Source: Vreelandella sp042466685 (GTDB lineage: Bacteria > Pseudomonadota > Gammaproteobacteria > Pseudomonadales > Halomonadaceae). From it: DNA of 64,000 bases. The stretch is from assembly GCF_042466685.1 (NCBI RefSeq), contig NZ_CP170448.1, positions 4,588,001 through 4,652,000 on the forward strand, given 5' to 3'. The first letter of the stretch is position 1, and every line of letters begins with the position of its first letter. Positions 40,170 through 48,763 of this stretch are shown piece after piece. The notes beneath the pieces are model-generated. The model ran no database searches and was not told where the DNA came from. It was given only the letters and a program-made list of their open reading frames with translations. The position numbers were made by a program, and so were the translations under genes.

Positions 40170-40811
40170 TTATTCTGCGCGCTCTTCACGCACCTGCTCG
40201 ACCAACGCCTCAGCGATCTTCGGCATGTTATCCAGGCTGCCGGCAGAGCTCGGCGTTACCAGATAGCGACCATCAATCACAATGGCCGGCACGCCCATTA
40301 ACTTCATTTTGCGCATACGATTATTGGCATCATTCACTTCACTGCGTACACCAAAGTCGGTCAGCGCCTGCTTGGCTTCTTCTTCACTGACACCATAGTT
40401 GGCGAAGAAAGCAGCGATCTCATCTGGCTCGGTGAGCGACTGATTTTCCTGATGGATGGCGTTAAAGAAGTCGGCATGGAGTTTATCTTCGATGCCCAGC
40501 GACTCCGCCGCGTAAAACGCTGTGGCGTGAGTATTCCAATCACCGCCCATAGTGGCAGGCATCTTGACGACACTCACGTCATCTTCCAGCGTCTCGTACC
40601 ACTCGTTAATCGGCGTTTGCAAACGATAGCAGTGCGGGCAGCCAAACCAGAATATTTCGGTGACTTCAATTTGCCCGTCCTCAACCTGGGTCTCCACCGG
40701 CGATTCAAGCAGCTCATAGTGCTGGCCTTCCACCACTTCCTGGGCACTTACCACCGCAGAAAGCCCCAAACCTGCCACTGCAACCATTAGCGTTTTGAAC
40801 ATATTAGACAT
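40170..40811 (-). CDS. dsbA: Periplasmic thiol:disulfide oxidoreductase DsbA
   Basis: DsbA, 213 aa, introduces disulfides into exported proteins. Signal peptide about 1-23 (SAVVSAQ), active site FWFGCPHCYRL with Cys58 and Cys61 (CPHC as in E. coli), and the cis-Pro segment MGVPAIVIDGRY (about 172-183). GGAGAAA precedes the ATG. It lies between cytochrome c4 and the EEP enzyme; cytochrome c4 followed by dsbA is common in pseudomonads and relatives and fits cytochrome c maturation needs. Confidence 0.94.
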   Translation of the reverse strand: MSNMFKTLMVAVAGLGLSAVVSAQEVVEGQHYELLESPVETQVEDGQIEVTEIFWFGCPHCYRLQTPINEWYETLEDDVSVVKMPATMGGDWNTHATAFYAAESLGIEDKLHADFFNAIHQENQSLTEPDEIAAFFANYGVSEEEAKQALTDFGVRSEVNDANNRMRKMKLMGVPAIVIDGRYLVTPSSAGSLDNMPKIAEALVEQVREERAE

Positions 40812-40966
40812 CGTGTAAGTTTCTCCGTGGGTAAGCGAGGAGTGAGACCGTTGATAAGCCAGCGGGTTCCCTCAGCTAGCGAACGTTGCCTAGTGAGGGC
40901 CCGCAAACGGCATAAGGAAGTGTTTAGGCTATCGATTGCTGGTTTTAAACGCGCTTATTGACAACC

Positions 40967-41596
40967 TTAGTTCAAACCCAGCACGTAATTAGCCACGGCT
41001 TCCATATCGTTGTCGCTCATTTTTGAAGCGATATCGCCCATGATGTTATTGGGGCTATTGTTACGATCACCCGCAGCGAAATCCTGAAGCGTTGAAACGG
41101 TGTACTCCGCATGCTGGCCAGAAAGCCCCGGGTAAACAGCACTACCGATACCTACCCCGGTTGGAGTGTGGCAAGCTGCACAGGCGGGAATGCCTTTCGA
41201 CATATCACCAGCGCGGTAAAGCTCTTCACCGCGCGCCAGTAATTCAGCGTCCTCATCACTGGTTTGACCCAGGTTGGCATCCTGGCGTGCAAAGTGTGCC
41301 GCTACGTCCCAAGCGTCTTGGTCAGAGTAGTCATCAACTTGACCGGCCATTTGGGGAACCATGCGATTGCCGTCGCGGATATCCATGATCTGTTTTGCCA
41401 GATAGGACATCTGCTGACCGGCCAGGTTAGGGAAAGCGCCCGACGGGCTAATGCCCTGCTGCCCATGGCAGGCGGCGCAAGTTTGGGCCATTTCCTGGCC
41501 TGCAGATGCGTCTGCATCGGCTTGGTAGTCCGTTTGTGCGTGGGCGATGCCAACGGCGCCCATGGTAATTGCTAGGCTTGCCAGTAACTTTCTCAT
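40967..41596 (-). CDS. Dihaem cytochrome c4
   Basis: Periplasmic dihaem cytochrome c4, 209 aa, electron donor to terminal oxidases. Signal peptide about 1-20 (AHAQ). Two haem sites: CAACH (Cys40, Cys43, His44) and CAACH in IPACAACHTPTG (about 140). Distal Met ligands are offered by NRMVPQMAGQ and NIMGDIASKM. It is the first gene before dsbA on this strand, with a 155-base gap that shows no clear terminator. Confidence 0.92.
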   Translation of the reverse strand: MRKLLASLAITMGAVGIAHAQTDYQADADASAGQEMAQTCAACHGQQGISPSGAFPNLAGQQMSYLAKQIMDIRDGNRMVPQMAGQVDDYSDQDAWDVAAHFARQDANLGQTSDEDAELLARGEELYRAGDMSKGIPACAACHTPTGVGIGSAVYPGLSGQHAEYTVSTLQDFAAGDRNNSPNNIMGDIASKMSDNDMEAVANYVLGLN

Positions 41597-41953
41597 TGCT
41601 ATTCCACTATGCCGTTTTATGTTTGACTGGTACGCACCCTGGGCGCTTCCCAGGCTTCACAAGTTACCAGGGTTAGCTCCGCCAATACCAACCTTCGCTA
41701 ATACCAACAACGTATCGCGATGGTACACTAGCGCCCCAGGTCGCAGATATAAACCGCTTGCATTATAACGAATCACCCCAGCGGCGGGAATGCAAGTACT
41801 TACCTGCTTTAGGGGTAATTCGTCGCGGTACCGCTCTCACTTCTTTATCATGAGTCGCTATTATGCGTTCTACTTTACCTGATGGTGAGGCGATAATGAG
41901 TTGATCGTACGCAGAGTAGGCCGTTTTTATGTTCGTTTTTCAGGATTAACCCC
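41597..41953. other. 357-base divergent gap, cytochrome c4 / engB
   Basis: Apart from the possible cytochrome c4 promoter, nothing firm is visible. In enterobacteria the sRNA Spot 42 lies next to engB (yihA), so the gap was read for one; no promoter-plus-terminator unit was found. A 73-codon open frame (41547-41768) is an unlikely gene. Confidence 0.4.
41762..41790 (-). promoter_or_regulatory. Possible promoter of cytochrome c4
   Basis: On the minus strand a perfect -10 TATAAT (41762-41767) lies 17 bp from a weak -35 TTCCCG (41785-41790), about 165 bases before the cytochrome start. Confidence 0.4.
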
Positions 41954-42592
41954 ATGACTACCTCCCATGATAGCCCAGTTCCTCGGCTGAACTACCCGAC
42001 GGCAAGTTTTCTTATTAGCGCCCCCACCCTGGCCCTGTGCCCGGATGACACCGGTGCCGAAGTCGCTTTTGCCGGGCGTTCAAACGCGGGCAAATCAAGT
42101 GCTATCAATGCATTAACGCAACAAAATGCGTTAGCGCGCACCTCTCGAACGCCGGGGCGCACCCAACTGATCAACTTTTTCAGCGTGATGAACGACGAAG
42201 CGCGGCGCTTGGTCGATCTCCCCGGCTATGGCTACGCCAAGGTACCAGAGGCGGTCAAACTGGAGTGGCAAAAACATCTAGCCGAGTACTTACGCAACCG
42301 CTTTAGCCTGCGCGGCTTAGTACTGCTAATGGATGTGCGCCACCCGCTTACCGAGTTCGACCAAATGATGCTCGACTATGCCGACCAGCGCGGTATGCCG
42401 GTGCATATTTTGCTCACCAAAGCCGACAAACTGAAGCGAGGCCCGGCCAGTGCTGCCTTGCAGAAAGTGCGCTCACGGTTGAAAGAGTGGGAAGACCTGG
42501 TCTCCGTTCAACTGTTCTCTTCACTCAAGCGCGACGGCGTCGATACGCTATCCCAGAAGCTCAACCAGTGGCTGTATACCCCCCCTGAGTGA
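41954..42592 (+). CDS. engB: Ribosome-biogenesis GTPase EngB (YihA/YsxC)
   Basis: Essential GTPase for 50S ribosome assembly, 212 aa. G1 FAGRSNAGKSSAINAL (about 37-52), G2 TSRTPGRTQLINFF (about 60-73), G3 VDLPGYGYAKV (about 85-95), G4 LTKADKL (about 152-158), G5 FSSLKRDG (about 187-194). The ATG follows AGGATTAACCCC. It converges with the HAD hydrolase gene after 21 bases. Confidence 0.95.
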   Translation: MTTSHDSPVPRLNYPTASFLISAPTLALCPDDTGAEVAFAGRSNAGKSSAINALTQQNALARTSRTPGRTQLINFFSVMNDEARRLVDLPGYGYAKVPEAVKLEWQKHLAEYLRNRFSLRGLVLLMDVRHPLTEFDQMMLDYADQRGMPVHILLTKADKLKRGPASAALQKVRSRLKEWEDLVSVQLFSSLKRDGVDTLSQKLNQWLYTPPE

Positions 42593-42613
42593 TGTCGCTA
42601 TTGCTCCGCTGAG

Positions 42614-43339
42614 CTATAGCTTCTCAAGCACGCTGGGCAATTCTTTAATATGAGCTATGCGATACACCCGTGGCGGCAGTGGTTGATCCTCTGAGGGAGA
42701 AATCCATACCGCATGCATGCCCAACTGCTGGGCGGGCAGCACGTCCTCCAGCCACGAATCACCCACATGCATGGCGCGCTCGGGGGCCACGTTGAGTTGC
42801 GACAGTGCGGTGAGGAACGGCGTAGGGTCAGGTTTGGGCGCCAATATCTCGCCCGCGGCAATGGCAACCGGAAAGTAGGCTGCCAGCGGCTGTCGTTTAA
42901 GATGAATATTGCCGTTGGTGATCGCCGCCAACTGATAGCGTTCCGCCAGGGCAGCCAGCAAACCGGCCGCTTCGGGGTGAGGCGTGACCTGCACGCGTAG
43001 GCGGTGGAACTCATTCATCGCCGCGGATGCCCACATTAACGCAGCACTGCGGTGCAAACCTGCGTCTTCTAACTGGGCCTCCAAGGCGCGCAAACGCAGC
43101 CAGGTGAAATCCCCGCGACGTTCTGGCACCTCACTGGCCAGCTGTTGACGACGCTGGAGATAATCCAGCCCGCCCTCTTCATGGGATAGCCCCAAGGTTG
43201 CTTCCTGGCGTGCTGCCCGCCATGTATCCAACGCCTCCAGTAACCAACGGTAGTGCCCCTCTTCGGTGCGCGCCATCACACCGTGGTTATCCCATAACGT
43301 ATCGTCGAGATCGAAGGTAATCGCCTTTAACATCGTCAT
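42614..43339 (-). CDS. HAD-family hydrolase (YigB-like)
   Basis: Haloacid-dehalogenase-superfamily phosphatase, 241 aa. Motif I ITFDLDDTLWDN (nucleophile Asp10), motif II AAITNGNI (about 137-144), motif III lysine near LKRQPL, motif IV HVGDSWLEDVL (about 191-201). Its ATG overlaps the xerC stop (ATGA), as yigB follows xerC in E. coli; YigB is reported as an FMN phosphatase in riboflavin synthesis, so the same activity is possible. The ribosome site CAGGAG lies inside xerC. Confidence 0.87.
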   Translation of the reverse strand: MTMLKAITFDLDDTLWDNHGVMARTEEGHYRWLLEALDTWRAARQEATLGLSHEEGGLDYLQRRQQLASEVPERRGDFTWLRLRALEAQLEDAGLHRSAALMWASAAMNEFHRLRVQVTPHPEAAGLLAALAERYQLAAITNGNIHLKRQPLAAYFPVAIAAGEILAPKPDPTPFLTALSQLNVAPERAMHVGDSWLEDVLPAQQLGMHAVWISPSEDQPLPPRVYRIAHIKELPSVLEKL

Positions 43340-44280
43340 GGCTTGCTCCTGGGGCTATTCGTAGGGTCGTTGGGGCCTCGCTTGGCCCGGGGGTGTGCGG
43401 CATCGTAGCTAGTCGCCAGATGCTGCCAGTCAAGCCGGGTGTAAATTTGCGTGGTCGACAGATTGGCGTGCCCCAGCAGTTCTTGCACGGCGCGCAGATC
43501 CTGGCTTGATTCCAGCAGGTGGCTGGCAAAGGAGTGGCGCAAACGGTGGGGATGCAGGTGTTCGGGCAAGCCACGGGCAACAGACAACTGCGCTAAACGC
43601 TTTTGAATGGCGCGATGACCTAACCGCTGCCCGCGCTGGCCCACAAACAGCGCCTGCTCAGCCATGGGGGCCAGCGCAGCGCGACACCCGAGCCATTCGG
43701 CCAGCGCCTGCTGGGCGCGGCGCCCTACCGGCACCTGGCGAGGTTTAGCGCCTTTGCCCATTACCCTGACCCGGCTGTTTTGCAAATCGCCCAAATCGAG
43801 CGCCGCCAGCTCCGCCAAGCGCAGACCGCTGGAGTAAAACAGCTCAAGAATGGCTTGATCCCGCACGCCCAACGGTGAGCCGTCGTGGGGGGTATCGAGG
43901 AAGCGCGCCAGGGCGTCAACATCCACCGGGCGCGGCAGATGGCTGGGCTGCTTTGGCGTACGCAATAAACCCACCGGGTTATCAACCAGTACACCCTGTT
44001 TGACCAGATAGTCGGCGAACTGGGAAAGCGCCGCCCGCCGCCGGGCCAGACTCCTGGGCGCCAAGCCCCGGCTGCGCTCTGAGCCCAAAAACGCCCGTAA
44101 TAGTGCAGTATCTAACGCCGCAGGGTCGGTCACCTCGCGACGCTCGGTGAAGGTACACAACGCCGCCAGGTCATGCCGGTACGCCTCAACGGTGGCTGGA
44201 CTTGCATGGCTCGCCAGAGCGTTCAAAAATGCCTCAACACGCTGGGCTAAGGCTGATTCCGACAAGCAGGGGTCAGTCAT
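43336..44280 (-). CDS. xerC: Tyrosine recombinase XerC
   Basis: Chromosome-dimer-resolving recombinase acting with XerD at dif, 314 aa from the ATG at 44280, which overlaps the end of the DUF484 gene by 8 bases; the open frame continues upstream through that gene but is not coding there. Core-binding domain about 10-95, catalytic domain with Arg in SSGLRLAEL, HRLRHSFASHLL and LLGHANLSTTQIYTR (tyrosine nucleophile). Position within dapF-DUF484-xerC-HAD marks it as housekeeping rather than an element integrase. Confidence 0.95.
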   Translation of the reverse strand: MTDPCLSESALAQRVEAFLNALASHASPATVEAYRHDLAALCTFTERREVTDPAALDTALLRAFLGSERSRGLAPRSLARRRAALSQFADYLVKQGVLVDNPVGLLRTPKQPSHLPRPVDVDALARFLDTPHDGSPLGVRDQAILELFYSSGLRLAELAALDLGDLQNSRVRVMGKGAKPRQVPVGRRAQQALAEWLGCRAALAPMAEQALFVGQRGQRLGHRAIQKRLAQLSVARGLPEHLHPHRLRHSFASHLLESSQDLRAVQELLGHANLSTTQIYTRLDWQHLATSYDAAHPRAKRGPNDPTNSPRSKP

Positions 44281-44980
44281 CGCCCAGGCGTACCAGCAGG
44301 CGCGCGACGATATCGCCCAAGTACTCGGTAAACAGCGTGTCCATACTGGCGCGGTAAGCGTCGGGGCTGGGGCTAGCGAGCAGCAAATAGCCCATGGGGT
44401 CACCCGCCGAGAGCCGTGAAATCGCGCACGAGCCCGCTTTGCGGGGCGCTTTGACATGGGGTAGCAGGCACTTCCAGTCGCTGACGCTAAGCTTAACGCA
44501 GCGGCTGGTTCGGCCATCCAGCAACGCCGACAGGCGAGCGCTGGCGTGCTGATCCAGCACATGCCGGGGCGGCTGGGGCGGCGTCGGCTCACTATCGCTT
44601 AACGTGGAGGGACACCACAGCGCCATGGCCGGGGTCTCAAAGCGCTCGCTCAGTTGGGTGGCCAATGCTTGCGCCAGCGCATCGCGGTCTGGAGCTTCCA
44701 CCAGCGCTATCAATGTTTCCCGCAGCCGACGGTACTGGGACTCGTTATGCCGAGCCGTCTCCAGCAGGTGTTCCAGGCGCCCCTCGGCGGTTTCCGCACG
44801 CTTACGCAGATCCAGCACTAGGCGCTCTAGCAGCGATACCGCCCCATCGATATGCGGGTGAGGCACCTGCAGTTGCTGAAGCAACCCTTCACGGCCGACG
44901 AAAAAATCGGGATGGCGCGCCAGCCAGAACGCCACTTGATCAGGCTCGAGCGTTTTGCGGGGTTCGGGGGCTTGTGACAT
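44273..44980 (-). CDS. DUF484 family protein
   Basis: DUF484 (GAF-like) protein, 235 aa, conserved between dapF and xerC in gammaproteobacteria. N-terminal QVAFWLARHPDFFVGREGLLQQLQVPHPH is the family hallmark, followed by a coiled coil (about 45-85) and a GAF-like half with SRLSAGDPMGYLLLASP (about 193-209). The function is unknown. GAGGAG precedes the ATG; the gene lies 16 bases after dapF. Confidence 0.9.
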   Translation of the reverse strand: MSQAPEPRKTLEPDQVAFWLARHPDFFVGREGLLQQLQVPHPHIDGAVSLLERLVLDLRKRAETAEGRLEHLLETARHNESQYRRLRETLIALVEAPDRDALAQALATQLSERFETPAMALWCPSTLSDSEPTPPQPPRHVLDQHASARLSALLDGRTSRCVKLSVSDWKCLLPHVKAPRKAGSCAISRLSAGDPMGYLLLASPSPDAYRASMDTLFTEYLGDIVARLLVRLGDD

Positions 44981-44996
44981 CGCCGTTCTCCTCGAA

Positions 44997-45830
44997 TTAA
45001 TTAAGTGCTACGCGGCCATCGAAGACGCGTGTAGCTGGCCCCACCATCGTTAGCGCCCCTTCTGGGTCAGGCCACTCAATGCTGAGTTCTCCACCGGGTA
45101 AATGGACTTTTACAGGGCTTTTCAGCAGCCCCTGGCGAATGCCGCTGGCCACTGCGGCGCAGGCACCGGTGCCGCAGGCCAGCGTTTCGCCGCTGCCGCG
45201 CTCATAAACGCGCAAGCGAATTTCACTTGGCGAGAGTACCTGCATAAAGCCTACGTTAACACGCTTAGGGAAACGGGGATGCGCCTCTACCAATGGCCCA
45301 AGGCGTTCGACCGGGGCATCGTCCACGCTGTCGACCTGCAGCACCGCATGGGGGTTGCCCATGGAGACCACGCCAATCCGCAGCGTTTCATCCCCCACTT
45401 CGAGCTGATGCAATGGTTGATCCCCAGGGGCATCGAACGGCAGCGCCAGAGGAGTAAACCGTGGCCGGCCCATATCCACCCGCACCATGCCGTCGTGCTG
45501 AACGGTGAGTACCAAGGGGCCACCGGCGGTTTCCACATGAATTTCATGCTTATGGGTTAGCCGCTGATCGCGCACGAAGCGGGCAAAACAGCGCGCGCCG
45601 TTGCCACAGTTCTCCACTTCACTGCCGTCGGCATTGTAAATGCGGTAGCGAAAATCCATCTCGGGATCGCGAGGCGGTTCAACAACCAACAGCTGATCAA
45701 AGCCAATGCCGAAACGCCGGTCTGCCAGCGTGCGGATTTGGGCCTCGTCCAACCGTGCGCGCTGAGTGACCAGATCCACCATGACGAAGTCATTGCCCAG
45801 GCCATGCATTTTGGTGAAGTGTAACAGCAT
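44997..45830 (-). CDS. dapF: Diaminopimelate epimerase
   Basis: Converts LL- to meso-diaminopimelate for lysine and peptidoglycan, 277 aa. KMHGLGNDFVMVD at the N-terminus, the catalytic Cys pair in ENCGNGARCFARF (about 73-85) and ETLACGTGACAA (about 214-225), and NMGNPHAV-equivalent SMGNPHAVL. The start codon overlaps the lysA stop. Part of the argH-lptM-lysA-dapF-DUF484-xerC-HAD string on the minus strand. Confidence 0.95.
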   Translation of the reverse strand: MLLHFTKMHGLGNDFVMVDLVTQRARLDEAQIRTLADRRFGIGFDQLLVVEPPRDPEMDFRYRIYNADGSEVENCGNGARCFARFVRDQRLTHKHEIHVETAGGPLVLTVQHDGMVRVDMGRPRFTPLALPFDAPGDQPLHQLEVGDETLRIGVVSMGNPHAVLQVDSVDDAPVERLGPLVEAHPRFPKRVNVGFMQVLSPSEIRLRVYERGSGETLACGTGACAAVASGIRQGLLKSPVKVHLPGGELSIEWPDPEGALTMVGPATRVFDGRVALN

Positions 45831-47101
45831 CAGCGCCCCCCTTCGGGCAGCAGCGCTTCACCTGCCCACAGGCTAGCGACGGTTTCCCGTGCGCGCACCA
45901 CGTGGCAGTTGTCGCCATCGACCATTAGCTCAGCGGCCCGCGGGCGGCTGTTGTAGTTCGAGGCCATGACGAACCCGTAGGCCCCCGCCGAGCGCACCGC
46001 CAGCAGATCACCTTCGGCAATTGCCAGCTCGCGCTCTTTGCCCAGAAAGTCACCGGTTTCGCAAACGGGGCCCACCACGTCGTAGAAGGCACTCTCCCGG
46101 GATTGGCGGGTATCCACCGGCACAATTGCCTGCCAGGCCTGGTACAGCGCCGGACGAATCAGGTCGTTCATGGCCGCATCGACAATGGCAAAGTTTTTGG
46201 TCTCTCCGGGCTTTAAGAACTCCACCCGAGTGAGCATAACGCCCGCATTGGCGGCTATCGAACGGCCTGGCTCGAACAGCAGCGTCAACTGCTCGCCGCC
46301 CTCCCAGCGCGAAAGCCGCGCCAGCAGTTGGCTGGCGTAATCGAACGGCTGGGGCGGCTTTTCGTCACGATATGGCACGCCTAAACCACCGCCTAAATCG
46401 AGGTGCTCGATTTCGATGCCTCGCTCGCGCAGCCGCTCCATGAGTACCAACAAGCGTTCAAGGGCATCCAAAAACGGCGCCGTTTCAGTAAGCTGGGAAC
46501 CGATGTGACAGTCGAGCCCCTTCACTTGCACATTGGGCAGGCTTGCGGCCAGCTCATAAACAGCCAGCGCTTCATCCACCGGAATACCAAACTTGTTATC
46601 CTTCAAACCGGTGGAGATATACGGATGAGTACCCGCATCCACGTCCGGATTAACCCGCAACGAGACCGGTGCCACTTTACCCAGCTCGCCAGCGACGCGA
46701 TTCAAGCGCTCGAGCTCAGGGCGCGACTCAACGTTAAAGCACTTAATGCCCACTTCCAGCGCTCGGGCCATTTCATGGGGCTGCTTGGCAACCCCGGAAA
46801 AGACCACCTTCACCGGGTCGCCCCCCGCCTTCAGCACCCGTTCAAGCTCGCCGATGGAGACGATATCGAACCCCGCACCCAGCTTGGCTAACAGGCCTAG
46901 CACAGCCAGATTGGAGTTGGCCTTCACCGCGTAACAGATCAAGTGAGGATGGCCGCCCAGTGCTTCGGTGTAGGCACGAAAGTGGCGCTCAAAGGTCGCT
47001 TTTGAGTAGACGTAGCAGGGCGTGCCGAACTCGTCGGCAATCCGTGACAGCGGCACATCTTCGGCGTATAGCACGCCATCGCGGTAATTAAAATAATCCA
47101 T
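45830..47101 (-). CDS. lysA: Diaminopimelate decarboxylase
   Basis: PLP enzyme for the last step of lysine synthesis, 423 aa. PLP lysine Lys60 in CYAVKANSN, substrate His in CHIGSQLTE (about 200), GGGLGVPY (about 239-246), EPGRSI (about 280-285), and the dimer-partner motif GPVCETGDFLG (about 347-357). GGAGAAGGGGAG precedes the ATG. It is followed by dapF with overlapping start and stop, so both lysine-pathway steps are co-expressed. Confidence 0.95.
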   Translation of the reverse strand: MDYFNYRDGVLYAEDVPLSRIADEFGTPCYVYSKATFERHFRAYTEALGGHPHLICYAVKANSNLAVLGLLAKLGAGFDIVSIGELERVLKAGGDPVKVVFSGVAKQPHEMARALEVGIKCFNVESRPELERLNRVAGELGKVAPVSLRVNPDVDAGTHPYISTGLKDNKFGIPVDEALAVYELAASLPNVQVKGLDCHIGSQLTETAPFLDALERLLVLMERLRERGIEIEHLDLGGGLGVPYRDEKPPQPFDYASQLLARLSRWEGGEQLTLLFEPGRSIAANAGVMLTRVEFLKPGETKNFAIVDAAMNDLIRPALYQAWQAIVPVDTRQSRESAFYDVVGPVCETGDFLGKERELAIAEGDLLAVRSAGAYGFVMASNYNSRPRAAELMVDGDNCHVVRARETVASLWAGEALLPEGGR

Positions 47102-47134
47102 AGGGCTCTCCCCTTCTCCTGGGCCTGCGGCTAT

Positions 47135-47266
47135 CTATTCAGAGGGCTGGGTAGATTGCTCGTCAGCGGGTGCATTGTCCGGCAGATAAAGCGGCCCCTT
47201 TTGCCCACAGGCAGTAACCGCGGTTAACAGCAGCGCCGAAAGGGCGATGATTGCCAGCGTTTTCAT
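47135..47266 (-). CDS. lptM: LptM-type small lipoprotein (YifL)
   Basis: A 43-aa lipoprotein between argH and lysA. It begins MKTLAIIALSALLLTAV and has the lipobox VTAC followed directly by GQKGPLYLP, the diagnostic LptM/YifL motif; the tail DNAPADEQSTQPSE is acidic. LptM assists assembly of the LptD/LptE LPS translocon. The ATG overlaps the argH stop (ATGA), indicating coupling. The gene is short enough to be missed by ordinary gene finders; the same lysA-adjacent location is found in E. coli and Pseudomonas. Confidence 0.9.
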   Translation of the reverse strand: MKTLAIIALSALLLTAVTACGQKGPLYLPDNAPADEQSTQPSE

Positions 47267-48666
47267 GCGCCCGCCTTGAGCGCGGCCAACGCCTCACGCG
47301 CCCGCTGGGCGGCCGCCCGCACCTGGTTGGGTGCAGTGCCACCAATATGGTTCCGGGCGGCGACAGAGCCTTCCAGAGTTAATACCTCGAAAACGTCCTG
47401 CTCGATGGTAGCGGAGAACTGCTGAAGCTCTTCCAGGCTCATTTCAGACAGGTCTTTTTCGCTTTTTAGGCCATAAGCCACCGACTGGCCGACGATTTCG
47501 TGGGCGTCACGAAAGGCCACGCCTTTGCGCACCAAGTAGTCAGCCAAGTCCGTCGCGGTGGAGAAACCACGCCGCGCCGCTTCATACATGCTGGCTTTTT
47601 TGGGCTCAATAGCGGGCACCATATCGGCGAAGGCTTTCAGGCAGTCGCGCACGGTATCCACGGCATCGAACAGCGGCTCTTTATCTTCCTGGTTGTCTTT
47701 GTTGTAGGCCAACGGCTGCGATTTCATCAGCGTTAACAGCGACATCAGGTGGCCATAAACACGACCGGTTTTGCCGCGCACCAGTTCCGGCACGTCAGGG
47801 TTTTTCTTCTGCGGCATGATGGATGAGCCGGTGCAGAAGCGGTCGGGCAGGTCGATAAAGTTGAACTGGGCGCTGGTCCACAGCACCAGCTCTTCGCTCA
47901 TGCGCGACAGGTGCATCAATAGGATGCTGGCAAAGCTGGTGAATTCAATAGCGAAGTCACGATCCGAGACTGCGTCCAGGGAGTTTTCCGTGGGGCGGTC
48001 AAAGCCCAAAAGCTCTGCGGTGACGTGGCGGTCGATGGGATAGGTAGTGCCGGCCAGCGCCGCGGCACCCAGCGGCATGACGTTGACGCGCTTGCGGCAG
48101 TCCAGCAGGCGCTCATGGTCGCGAGCCAGCATCTCCTGCCAAGCCAGAATGTGGTGGCCAAAAGTGACCGGCTGGGCGGTTTGCAGATGGGTAAAGCCGG
48201 GCATAATGGTCTCGGCTTCACGGTCAGCCAGCTCGATCATGCCTTCGCGCAGACGTTTCAGCTCCACTTCGATAACATCGATCTCATCGCGCATAAACAG
48301 ACGAATATCGGTGGCGACCTGATCGTTACGCGAGCGTCCGGTGTGGAGCTTTTTGCCGGTAATGCCGATCTTTTCGGTCAGCCGCGCTTCGATGTTCATA
48401 TGCACATCTTCAAGCGGCACTGACCAGTTAAATTCGCCGCGCTCGATTTCGCCCTGTATCTCATTCAGGCCGTTAATAATCGCATCGCGCTCATCATCGG
48501 TAAGCACGCCTACCCGAGCAAGCATGGTGGCGTGGGCGATGGAACCCTGGATGTCCTGGGGGGCCAGACGCTGGTCGAAATTAACCGACGCGGTGAAGCG
48601 TGCAACAAAGGCATCGGTGGGCTCGCTAAAGCGACCGCCCCAAGACTGATTCGTGGCTTGGCTCAT
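47263..48666 (-). CDS. argH: Argininosuccinate lyase
   Basis: Last enzyme of arginine synthesis, 467 aa, fumarase/aspartase superfamily. WGGRFSEPTDAFV at the N-terminus, HTGRSRNDQVATD (about 107-119), the signature GSSIMPQKKNPDVPEL (about 282-297), and TATDLADYLVRKG (about 370-382). The start has AGGAT upstream, and the stop overlaps lptM. The gene lies directly upstream of lptM-lysA, probably sharing a transcript. Confidence 0.95.
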   Translation of the reverse strand: MSQATNQSWGGRFSEPTDAFVARFTASVNFDQRLAPQDIQGSIAHATMLARVGVLTDDERDAIINGLNEIQGEIERGEFNWSVPLEDVHMNIEARLTEKIGITGKKLHTGRSRNDQVATDIRLFMRDEIDVIEVELKRLREGMIELADREAETIMPGFTHLQTAQPVTFGHHILAWQEMLARDHERLLDCRKRVNVMPLGAAALAGTTYPIDRHVTAELLGFDRPTENSLDAVSDRDFAIEFTSFASILLMHLSRMSEELVLWTSAQFNFIDLPDRFCTGSSIMPQKKNPDVPELVRGKTGRVYGHLMSLLTLMKSQPLAYNKDNQEDKEPLFDAVDTVRDCLKAFADMVPAIEPKKASMYEAARRGFSTATDLADYLVRKGVAFRDAHEIVGQSVAYGLKSEKDLSEMSLEELQQFSATIEQDVFEVLTLEGSVAARNHIGGTAPNQVRAAAQRAREALAALKAGA

Positions 48667-48763
48667 CGAAGATATATCCTGCTAGCAAAACAAAGGAGTC
48701 GTTAGCAGAAAGTGTACCAGAGTCGCCCCGGTCAGCGGCACGCCGTTTTTACTTATGCGTCAG

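Noticed and set aside
41597..41953. Spot 42/ErsA-like sRNA near engB.
   Set aside because: The position is suggestive, but no hairpin with T-run pairs with a promoter in the gap.
43336..44280. Tyrosine recombinase as a sign of an integrated element.
   Set aside because: It is XerC in the conserved dapF-DUF484-xerC-HAD housekeeping string; no attachment repeats or cargo genes.
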